Source: Phycisphaerae bacterium
Lineage (GTDB): Bacteria > Planctomycetota > Phycisphaerae > FEN-1346 > JAACEH01
DNA length: 64,000 nucleotides
Direction: 5' to 3'
NCBI GenBank assembly: GCA_012729015.1
Contig: JAAYDY010000042.1
Location: forward strand, 141,608 to 205,607
Shown here: positions 8,703-15,995 of the stretch, one piece after another
Numbering within the stretch: position 1 is the first letter of the stretch
Layout: every line of letters starts with the position of its first letter
Notes under the pieces: model-generated
What the model saw: only the letters and a program-made list of their open reading frames with translations
Database searches by the model: none
Told to the model about the DNA's origin: nothing
Program-made: the position numbers and the translations under genes

Positions 8703-10142
8703 ATGACCCAAGAGGCCGGACTGCTCCAACTGGTCGTCAGCCCCGACAACCTGCGTGCCTGGGGCCGGCTGCACCGCGACGGCAACCCCGAAACCATCGC
8801 CGAGGGCTCTATCATCAAGCTCCTGGTCGATCAGGGAATCGAGCTGACCGATCAGGCCCGGGACCACATCGCCGCCCTGGTCGAGCGGGTCAAGCGCGGC
8901 GACATGCCCGAAGACGACGTGCTGCTGGTGGAAGGACTTCCCCCGAAAGCCGGCGAAGACGGCTGGATCGAGTGGGCCCCCGAGTGCGACCCGCAGCGGA
9001 CTCAGCCGGCCGAGGGCGTGGACGAAGTCGATCACTATGCCCGCAGCGACATCGTCAGCGTGTCGGCAGAGTCGCTGGTCTGCACAATTCATCCGCCGAC
9101 GCCCGGCGAGCCCGGTCGCGACATCTACGGCCGCGAGGTGCCACCCCACCGCGGACGGCGGCCGCCCATCACCTTCGGCGAAAGCATCAGCCACGACGAA
9201 GGCGACCCTAACCGGCTGTTCGCTCGCATCAGCGGGCGGCTGAACGTCATGGGGCCGCGCGTCTGGATCACTCCCCTGCTGGTCGTCAACCGGAACGTGG
9301 ACTTTGCGTGCGGCAACATCGACTTCGACGGCGACGTGATGGTGCGAGGCAACGTGCTGGACCTGTTCACGGTCAAGGCGACCCGAGGCATCGTGGTTCG
9401 CGGCCTGATCGAGGCGGCACAAGTGGAAGCCGGCCTGACGCTTGTCGCCGCGGGCGGCATCGCCGGCAAGGAGAAGGCCGTCATCCGATCCGGAGGGACC
9501 GTCAAGGCCCGCTTTGCCGACAATGCCACGGTCGAGGCGGCCTCGGATGTCTACCTCCAGCGGGAAATCGTCAACAGCAAAGTGGTCACCTCTGGGCGGT
9601 TGATCACGCCGGGGACAATCACCGGCTGTGTCGTCGAGGCGTGCCAGGGCGTTCGGGCGTCGGTCGTCGGCAGCCGCTCCGGCATCCGCACCACCCTCGT
9701 CATCGGCTGCGACAAGCAGGCCCAGAGCAAGCTCTTCCGCCTGGAACAGGAACTCTCATCCGCCGAGGACTCCGTGGCCCAGAACCGGGCAAAGCTGGAG
9801 CCGTTGCTGAAACGCAAGGACGATCTGACCGACCTGTCCAGGTCACGCCTGGTGAAGCTGCTTAACCAGGTCAAGCAGCAGACGGCGGACATCGAGGAGA
9901 TGCAGCGGACACGACAGCAGTTGAAGGAGCACCTCCGCAAGAACCGCGACGCCTCGATCCGCATCACGCAACTGGTGCGCGAAGGCACCACCATCCAGAT
10001 CGGCAGGGCCACGATCACGCTGCGCGAATCGCTGCGCGGCCCGCTCACCCTGATGTGTCAGCGCATCGACGGCGTGGAGAAGATCGTCGCGACAAGCGAG
10101 GGCGGCAGCCTCATCGTACTGGATTCGTGTGTCGTGGGCTGA
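8703..10142 (+). CDS. DUF342 / FapA-like polymer-forming protein
   Basis: Predicted 479 aa from the ATG at 8703 with a GGAAAGGA ribosome site. An N-terminal globular region of ~170 residues leads into a repetitive beta-helix-like central part (about residues 170-330) with the DUF342 hallmarks VDFACGNIDFDGDVMVRGNV and GGIAGKEKAVIRSGG. The C-terminal ~130 residues form a long coiled coil (LFRLEQELSSAEDSVAQNRA onward) and a short cap. FapA relatives are linked to flagellar assembly or surface polymerisation, but no flagellar genes are nearby. Role here is undetermined. Confidence 0.82.
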   Translation: MTQEAGLLQLVVSPDNLRAWGRLHRDGNPETIAEGSIIKLLVDQGIELTDQARDHIAALVERVKRGDMPEDDVLLVEGLPPKAGEDGWIEWAPECDPQRTQPAEGVDEVDHYARSDIVSVSAESLVCTIHPPTPGEPGRDIYGREVPPHRGRRPPITFGESISHDEGDPNRLFARISGRLNVMGPRVWITPLLVVNRNVDFACGNIDFDGDVMVRGNVLDLFTVKATRGIVVRGLIEAAQVEAGLTLVAAGGIAGKEKAVIRSGGTVKARFADNATVEAASDVYLQREIVNSKVVTSGRLITPGTITGCVVEACQGVRASVVGSRSGIRTTLVIGCDKQAQSKLFRLEQELSSAEDSVAQNRAKLEPLLKRKDDLTDLSRSRLVKLLNQVKQQTADIEEMQRTRQQLKEHLRKNRDASIRITQLVREGTTIQIGRATITLRESLRGPLTLMCQRIDGVEKIVATSEGGSLIVLDSCVVG

Positions 10143-10181
10143 CGCCCTCGCCCGCATGGCGCGGCGGCTGGCCGAGGTCAA

Positions 10182-10610
10182 CTACGATGCGCGTCCACGG
10201 GCGTCGAGGAATCCCTGGAGGATAATCTGAGCGGCCACCTTGTCGATGCGTCGCCGGCGCATCGCCCGGGACAGGTCGGCATCCAGCATGCTCCGTTCGG
10301 CGCTGACCGACGAGAGCCTCTCGTCCCACAACTCCACCGCCAGCCCCGTGGCCTCGGCCAGACGCGAGGCCAGTTGTTCGGCGTCCTGGGCCGCCGGGCC
10401 GTGCGTGCCGTCCATATTCAGCGGCAGACCCACCACAATCGTCCCCACCTCTTCCTGCCGGCACAGCGACGCCAGGTCAGCAAGCACCTGCTGGAGCGAC
10501 TGCCGCTGGAGGATCTTCAGCGGCGTGGCGATGGTGCCGCCGGGATCGCTGATGGCCAGACCGATGCGCTTCTTGCCGGGATCCACGCCCAGGTACCTCA
10601 CGGGACTCAT
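10182..10610 (-). CDS. ruvX: RuvX/YqgF RNase H-fold nuclease (16S rRNA 5'-end maturation or Holliday junction resolvase)
   Basis: 142 aa from the ATG at 10610. RNase H-fold motifs are present: YLGVDPGKKRIGLAISD with the first catalytic Asp, IVVGLPLNMDGT, LWDERLSSVSA and IDKVAAQIILQGFLD. YqgF proteins mature the 5' end of 16S rRNA in E. coli and are also called putative Holliday junction resolvases. The start overlaps the stop of the upstream transporter gene by four bases (ATGA), so translation is coupled. Confidence 0.92.
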   Translation of the reverse strand: MSPVRYLGVDPGKKRIGLAISDPGGTIATPLKILQRQSLQQVLADLASLCRQEEVGTIVVGLPLNMDGTHGPAAQDAEQLASRLAEATGLAVELWDERLSSVSAERSMLDADLSRAMRRRRIDKVAAQIILQGFLDARGRAS

Positions 10611-11509
10611 CCTTTCTTCAGTGGCGACGCGTCGGCATGATCGAATCGTTGGTGCCACTGCTCGTGCAGCGCGTCAATGGGACAGTCGCGGCCGCACGCC
10701 TCCTGCGAACACGAGCCGCGCCCCCGCTGAAGTTCCGCGATCCTCTCGTTGACGGGTTTGTTGCCGATGGCCTCGATGTGTTCCAGGAACCGAGCGAGGC
10801 GAACACACTGGGAACAGGCCTCGTCGGCGTAGAGCTTCTCGATCTGCTCGGCGAGCCAGGCGAACTCGGCCTTGCCCTTCTCGGCCCGCCCCGCCAGGAA
10901 GACCACCCCCAGCACGGCAAACAGGACGGCGGCGGCCAACTTCATGATCCTCGGGTCGAGGTACTGCCCGACCAGCCGCCCGGCCAGGCACGCCAGGGCG
11001 CTGGTGGCCGTCAGGGCGACGGCGGCCCCGACGAAAACGGCCCATCGCCCGTGACGGTTGCCCGCGGCCAGGCTCATCGTGGCCAACTGCGTCTTGTCGC
11101 CGAGTTCGGCAACAAAAATGGCGGCGAACGTGAACAGGAACATCTCCCACGGTGCCCGCGACACCGGAGCGGCAGCCTCTGCGGCTTCGCCCGGGGCCTC
11201 CGACGCGAAAAACTGAACGGCAAACACCGCCGCGCAGACCAGGAAGATGATGCCGGCCAGCGTGCTGAGGGTGCGCGGCTTGAGAAAGCGGGCGAGCAGG
11301 TCGCCCACCAGAACCCCGATCAGGGAACTGAGCACAAGGGCCGCCGCGGCGGCAGCGAAGACGATCCACCGGTACCCGGGCGAGTTGGCCGCGAAGCCCA
11401 GCGCGGCGATCTGGGTCTTGTCGCCGAGCTCGGCCACAAACACCGCGGCAAATGTAACGGCCGCCAGCTTGGCGGTTCCCGATCGCGCAGATGGTGCTGA
11501 TACAGCCAT
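10607..11509 (-). CDS. GDT1/UPF0016 family divalent-cation transporter with Cys-rich tail
   Basis: 300 aa from the ATG at 11509. Two copies of the family repeat carry the metal-binding motif: VFVAELGDKTQIAALGF near residue 20 and IFVAELGDKTQLATMSL near residue 130, each within a three-helix unit. Family members (TMEM165, Gdt1, bacterial MneA) move Mn2+ or Ca2+ out of the cytosol. After the last helix there is a soluble tail of about 75 residues not typical of the family, with cysteines arranged as CSQC and CSQEACGRDC. The gene overlaps ruvX by four bases. Confidence 0.88.
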   Translation of the reverse strand: MAVSAPSARSGTAKLAAVTFAAVFVAELGDKTQIAALGFAANSPGYRWIVFAAAAAALVLSSLIGVLVGDLLARFLKPRTLSTLAGIIFLVCAAVFAVQFFASEAPGEAAEAAAPVSRAPWEMFLFTFAAIFVAELGDKTQLATMSLAAGNRHGRWAVFVGAAVALTATSALACLAGRLVGQYLDPRIMKLAAAVLFAVLGVVFLAGRAEKGKAEFAWLAEQIEKLYADEACSQCVRLARFLEHIEAIGNKPVNERIAELQRGRGSCSQEACGRDCPIDALHEQWHQRFDHADASPLKKG

Positions 11510-11625
11510 CGAAGACTCCGAGAGAACCCATTCCCGACCATTCCCCGGCCGGCCGCCCCAAGGGACGGGACGACGTCGCGTATGAAGGGCGAGCCCCGAC
11601 AGCAAGCGCAGCCCACGGACAACCG

Positions 11626-12987
11626 TCACGGCGCCGCGGCGGCCGGCGCCTCCGGCATGCCCGCCCGCAGGCTCACCTTCGCCGTGTAGAACATCCCCGA
11701 GTCGCAGCGGTCGGCCAGCGTCTCCAACATCACGTCCAGGCACGGACTCAGCCGGCCAGCATGGACGCGCTTGCCGTTCCACACGACGGCCACGTCCTTC
11801 TCGAAATCGATCAGCCGCTCATTCAGGTACACCGTGAGCGCGTCGGCGCCGCTGGAGGTCACGGTGACCATGTTGTCCTGGCCCATCTCGGCGCGAACGG
11901 AGGTCTTCCCGGGCGAGGGCCGGGCCATGCCGATGTTGTAGAACCGCGTTTTCCACTCGGCCACCGGATGCCAGACCACCAGCCGCGGGTAGGCCGTGCG
12001 TTTCAGGGGCCTCAGGTAACCGTCAATGTCCTTGTATTGGGCCGCGCCGATGTCGTGCTCCTTGTCGGGATAGGGGGCCCAGTGACTGCGGTAGTAGCCC
12101 GGCTGCTTCGCACTCAGCGCGGCCAGGGCGTCCATGCCCTCCTTGGCCTTGGCGGCACGATGGTCCTTGAGTCCGAGAAACGAGGCGAAGTCCACGTTGC
12201 AGAAGTTCTCGTAGGTGGCGCGGTGGGCCTCACCGGCCACATTGACGATGGCCCCGTAACGGTCCGGCTCGATTGATGCGAAGACCCAGGCCCCGTAGCC
12301 GCCCATGCTGTGGCCCACCAGGTAGATGCGGTCCGGATCGGCGTCCGTGGACCGCAGGTAGGCGTCCAGCACGGTGCTGACGGACTGGACCTCGTGCGGC
12401 AGAATCCAGGCGTTGGTGGCCGCGTCGTCCTTCGCCAGGCATCGAGTCAGGAGCCGTGTGGACGCGCACGAAAGCATGGCCGTGCGACTGACGCCCCAGC
12501 CCCAGGTCATCTCGTTATCGCGGGCGCCGTTGCTTCCGCCGCCGCCGTGCAGATAAATGACGGTGCCCTTGCCCCTGCCGCCGGCATCCTTCAGGACGGC
12601 CACGCGCATCGGACCGGCCGGCGTCTCGACCACGGCAACGGGCGCCCCGCGCAGATCGCCGCCCTGCCCTCCCGACGCCGCGGCAGCCCCCTCGACCTTG
12701 GGCATCGAGGCCGACGACTTGAACTTAGGGCCGCTCTTTCTCGCCTCGGCCAGAATCGCCCTGGCCCAGCGCGACACCTCCTTCGGCTTGATCTCCGCAC
12801 GTCCCGACCAGTTCGCCAGCAGCTGCTGCCGCTCGTCGGCCGACGCCCCCACATAGGCCTTGACCGCCGCGGTCATCTCCTGCGCCGACAAAGGCGCCTC
12901 CGACGAGGGCGCCGCATCCTCCGCCGCATAAAGGCCCTGCGACGCCACAGCCAGAACCACCCAACATGTCCACCTCGGCTTCATCAT
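11626..12987 (-). CDS. Secreted alpha/beta-hydrolase (esterase-like)
   Basis: 453 aa from tandem ATGs (12987/12984) with AGGGGGA upstream. A signal peptide ends near LYAAEDA (residue ~24). A helical region precedes the hydrolase domain: oxyanion-hole region VIYLHGGGGSNGARDNE and the nucleophile elbow YLVGHSMGGYGAW (Ser in GHSMGG). The C-terminal third (after about residue 300) holds GARPSPGKTSVRAEMGQ-like beta-rich sequence resembling the end of poly-hydroxybutyrate depolymerase/feruloyl-esterase-type secreted proteins. Likely cleaves an extracellular ester; the substrate is not identifiable. It diverges from the sigma factor gene. Confidence 0.82.
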   Translation of the reverse strand: MMKPRWTCWVVLAVASQGLYAAEDAAPSSEAPLSAQEMTAAVKAYVGASADERQQLLANWSGRAEIKPKEVSRWARAILAEARKSGPKFKSSASMPKVEGAAAASGGQGGDLRGAPVAVVETPAGPMRVAVLKDAGGRGKGTVIYLHGGGGSNGARDNEMTWGWGVSRTAMLSCASTRLLTRCLAKDDAATNAWILPHEVQSVSTVLDAYLRSTDADPDRIYLVGHSMGGYGAWVFASIEPDRYGAIVNVAGEAHRATYENFCNVDFASFLGLKDHRAAKAKEGMDALAALSAKQPGYYRSHWAPYPDKEHDIGAAQYKDIDGYLRPLKRTAYPRLVVWHPVAEWKTRFYNIGMARPSPGKTSVRAEMGQDNMVTVTSSGADALTVYLNERLIDFEKDVAVVWNGKRVHAGRLSPCLDVMLETLADRCDSGMFYTAKVSLRAGMPEAPAAAAP

Positions 12988-13049
12988 TCCCCCTGCATGG
13001 CGAAACGCACGCGTGCCGCCCATTCCGTCCCGCCGCCGTAAAGCGATGG

Positions 13050-13078
13050 AGTATAATCCGTACACGAGCGCTTCACAA
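13050..13078 (-). promoter_or_regulatory. Promoter for the secreted esterase gene
   Basis: Minus-strand TTGTGA (13078-13073), 17-base spacer, TATACT (13055-13050). The predicted start, near 13043, leaves a leader of about 56 nt before the ATG at 12987. Confidence 0.55.
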
Positions 13079-13453
13079 GGCGTTTTGAACAGTCGTTGAA
13101 CAGTCGTCACAACGGTCATTCCCGGACAAGGGTATGGCCGCTCCTGCATGCGGCTCTGGAACCACGCCAGGCGGCCGCCGGACCACGGCGGTCTTGGTGC
13201 CGGGGCGGCAACAGCCCCTGAACGCAGTGGCCGCCGAATCCACCAGGTGTCCACCGGCGCGAACGCATTGCACGAGGAGGATGGACACCGAACGGAGTCT
13301 GTGGTAACCTACAGTAGCAGTAAGGCTTAGGCGACGCGCAGGGGCCGCTCGGGTGGCATGGTAACGCATCGGCAGCGGCCCTTGACCGGTTCCGGAGATT
13401 TCCGCCGCCAACGCCACGTACTATTGAATCCCGGGGCCGAAGGGAGGTGCACC
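13079..13453. other. Upstream region of the sigma factor gene
   Basis: About 375 bases between the esterase promoter and the sigma factor ATG. I see no clear hexamer pair for the plus-strand gene, no repeat and no convincing small gene; only the strong AGGGAGGTG ribosome site just before 13454. Confidence 0.4.
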
Positions 13454-15127
13454 ATGCCAACCTGCAAGACTCGTGCGATTCAGGACCTGTCTCAGCAACT
13501 GGCCTTCTCGCCTGAACAGGTTCGCAAGAAGGAAATCGACCGGGCCGAGGATCTGGTGCGCCGGATTGATCCGGCCAAGAGCTACCCCTACGATTTCGTC
13601 TGCTTCCAGATCACCGGCTACCGCCCGCGAACGGCCATCGTCGAGACAATCAAGGGCGATCAGCTTCGCACCGACCTGGTGCGGATGATCGAGTCCCTGA
13701 GCGAAAGCCTGACCCTTCGCGTCGAGGACGCCGGCCAGACGGTGCTGGGCATCGACGACGTGTGCACCCGGTTCAACGTAACGAGCAAGACGGTCAGCCG
13801 CTGGCGAAAGGCGGGCCTGGTCTCGCGGAAGTTCGTGTTCCCCGACGGCAAGGTCCGCGTCGGATTCCTGGAGTCGAGCGTGGCGTCGTTCGCGGGAGTC
13901 AACCCGTCGCGTGTGGAATCCGCGAGGAAGTTCTCGCAACTGACGCCCGAGGAGCGCCGGGAGATCATCCGCCGCGCGCGGCGATTGAGCCACTACTGCC
14001 ACTGCTGCCTGTACGAGGTCAGCAAGCGAATCGCCCGGAAAATGGGCCGCGCCGTCGAGACGGTGCGCTACACGATCAAGAAATACGACGAGACGCATCC
14101 CGACCTGAAGCTGTTTCCGAATTCGCTGGAGCAGCTCAACGACCGCGACCGGGAGCAGATGTTCCGCGCGTTCCGCCGCGGCGTCGGCGTGCATACGCTG
14201 GCCAAGCGCTATTGCCGCACGCGGTCCAGCGTGTACCGGATCATCAACGAGATGCGCGTCGAGCATCTGCTCCGCGAGCCGACCGAGTGCATCTACAATC
14301 CGGAGTTCGACGCCCCGGACGCCGAAGCGAAGATCCTGGCCGAGGAGCCGCAGAACCCGGGCGTGCGGACGCCAAAGCCCCCGCCGGGGTTGCCCGTGTA
14401 CCTGAAAGCGCTCTACCGCACGCCGCTTCTGACACGGGAGCAGGAGCATCACCTGTTCCGCAGGTACAACTACCTGAAGTACCGGGCGATCAAGCTCAAG
14501 GAGAAGCTGCGCCGAGCCCGCAGCCCGAAGTCGCGCGACATCGAGGAGGTGGAGCGGCTGCTGGCCGAGGCCAACCAGGTGAAGAACCGTCTGGTCAAGG
14601 CCAACCTGCGTCTCGTCGTCAATATCGCCAAGCGGCACATCGGCAGCGTGTCGAACTTCTTCGAGCTGGTCAGCGACGGCAACATCTCGCTGATGCGGGC
14701 CGTCGAGAAGTTCGACTACGCCCGCGGCTTCAAGTTCTCCACCTATGCGTCCTGGGCGGTCATCAAAAACTATGCCCGGACCATTCCGGAAGAGAACTAC
14801 CGCATGGACCGCTTCATGACGGGCAAGGACGAGCTTCTGGAGGCCGGCGCCGACCAGCGGTTCGCCACCGACGAAGGCATCCAGGAACTCGATAGCGGGG
14901 TCAAGGAATCGATCGAGCAGGTCCTCGAACAGCTCACGCCGCGAGAACGCGAGGTCATCGAGCGACGGTTCGGCCTGGGCGGCGGCCCCGGCCCGCAGAC
15001 CCTCGAAGAGGTCGGTCAGCGCTTCGGCGTGACCAAGGAGCGCGTCCGGCAGATCGAGACCAAGGCCCTCGAAAAGCTGAGAACCATGATCGACCGCGAG
15101 ACGCTGGAAGCAACCTTCGGCGAATAG
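13454..15127 (+). CDS. Sigma-70 family RNA polymerase sigma factor with long N-terminal HTH extension
   Basis: 557 aa from the ATG at 13454 (AGGGAGGTG ribosome site). Order: a helical N-terminus; a MerR-like helix-turn-helix near residues 97-145 (VLGIDDVCTRFNVTSKTVSR); a second HTH-like stretch near 178-220 including HYCHCC; a third near 230-272 (VGVHTLAKRYCRTRSSVYRI). Next come a region-1.2-like segment (LPVYLKALYRTPLLTREQE), sigma region 2 with ANLRLVVNIAKRHIG and FKFSTYASWAVIKNYART, and region 4 with LTPREREVIERRFGL and VTKERVRQIETKALEKLR. Region 3 is essentially missing: only ~55 residues separate regions 2 and 4. It should direct RNA polymerase to a regulon whose promoters are not evident here. 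No anti-sigma gene is adjacent. Confidence 0.9.
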   Translation: MPTCKTRAIQDLSQQLAFSPEQVRKKEIDRAEDLVRRIDPAKSYPYDFVCFQITGYRPRTAIVETIKGDQLRTDLVRMIESLSESLTLRVEDAGQTVLGIDDVCTRFNVTSKTVSRWRKAGLVSRKFVFPDGKVRVGFLESSVASFAGVNPSRVESARKFSQLTPEERREIIRRARRLSHYCHCCLYEVSKRIARKMGRAVETVRYTIKKYDETHPDLKLFPNSLEQLNDRDREQMFRAFRRGVGVHTLAKRYCRTRSSVYRIINEMRVEHLLREPTECIYNPEFDAPDAEAKILAEEPQNPGVRTPKPPPGLPVYLKALYRTPLLTREQEHHLFRRYNYLKYRAIKLKEKLRRARSPKSRDIEEVERLLAEANQVKNRLVKANLRLVVNIAKRHIGSVSNFFELVSDGNISLMRAVEKFDYARGFKFSTYASWAVIKNYARTIPEENYRMDRFMTGKDELLEAGADQRFATDEGIQELDSGVKESIEQVLEQLTPREREVIERRFGLGGGPGPQTLEEVGQRFGVTKERVRQIETKALEKLRTMIDRETLEATFGE

Positions 15128-15162
15128 CCCGCGCAGCAACCGGCGATCACTCCTCGCCTGTC

Positions 15163-15576
15163 CTACTCGCCCATCGCCTTGATGACCAGACGCTTCGGAC
15201 GCTGGCCGTCGAACTCGGCGTAGAACACTTCCTGCCATGGGCCGAGGTCCAGTTTGCCGCCCGTCACCGGCAGGATCACCTGGTGATGGACCAGCAGGTT
15301 CTTCAGATGCGAGTCGCCGTTGGTCTCGCCGGTGCGGTGGTGGCGGTAGTCATCACGGTACGGAGCCAGCCCTTCGAGCCACTCGTCGATGTCCTGGAGC
15401 AGACCCGATTCGTTGTCGTTGACGAAGACTCCGGCCGTGATATGCATGGCCGACACCAGGACCATGCCCTCGGTGATGCCGGCGTCGCGAACCACGCCCG
15501 CCACGTCCTCCGTGATACGAACATACTCCCGGTGCTTGCGGGTGGTGAACGTCCGGTACTCGGTTCTAACCTTCAT
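15163..15576 (-). CDS. yjbQ: YjbQ/UPF0047 family protein (secondary thiamine-phosphate synthase-like)
   Basis: 137 aa, ATG at 15576 with an ideal AAGGAG site. Family motifs include [23 protein letters not shown] and THLKNLL-type [16 protein letters not shown], then [16 protein letters not shown]. YjbQ proteins can weakly replace thiamine-phosphate synthase, but their physiological role is uncertain. It converges with the sigma factor gene and stands alone. Confidence 0.92.
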   Translation of the reverse strand: MKVRTEYRTFTTRKHREYVRITEDVAGVVRDAGITEGMVLVSAMHITAGVFVNDNESGLLQDIDEWLEGLAPYRDDYRHHRTGETNGDSHLKNLLVHHQVILPVTGGKLDLGPWQEVFYAEFDGQRPKRLVIKAMGE

Positions 15577-15668
15577 GGCGTCTCCTTATCGGGTTTCGAC
15601 GAATGCCGCGCCGCTGATCATAGACCAACCCGGCTCCCGGGGCAACCACCCACGCCGCAGGCGTGCCA

Positions 15669-15877
15669 GGGTGCATGTCATGTTTGAAGACACGCAGGCT
15701 CTCACACCGCAGAAACGGGTGGAAGCGACGCAGGGGTCGCTCGCGAGCGACCCGCGGGGGACAGGCACCCTGGGAGGGCGGCTCGCCCATCGACGAAGCT
15801 CGGGACTTGCAGCGAGCCGCCCCTACGGTTGGCGCTATGGCCAGACGCGTGGCCCGCCACGCACGTGACGTGCACCC
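15669..15877. mobile_element. Element B: second copy of the MITE-like element, with insertion at a palindrome centre
   Basis: About 209 bases between yjbQ and the GH38 gene. Terminal inverted repeats: left GGGTGCATGTCATGTTTG, right (reverse complement) GGGTGCACGTCACGTGCG. The interior matches element A nearly base for base, including GGGTCGCTCGCGAGCGACCC. The second palindrome is split: GGGCGGCTCG, then 27 extra bases (15786-15812), then CGAGCCGCCC. No coding capacity. Confidence 0.7.
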
Positions 15878-15995
15878 GGTGTGTTGCCTGGCGCGAAATA
15901 GGGGATGACATTCCCCGCCGGCAGGCTAGAATGCCCTGCCTGAGACGTCGCTGCGGGTGTTCCGACGCGGCATGACCGGACGGTGGAGGCGAATC

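Noticed and set aside
11510..11640. yybP-ykoY manganese riboswitch upstream of the GDT1-type transporter
   Set aside because: Such riboswitches often precede this family, but I could not find the conserved loop sequences in the leader.
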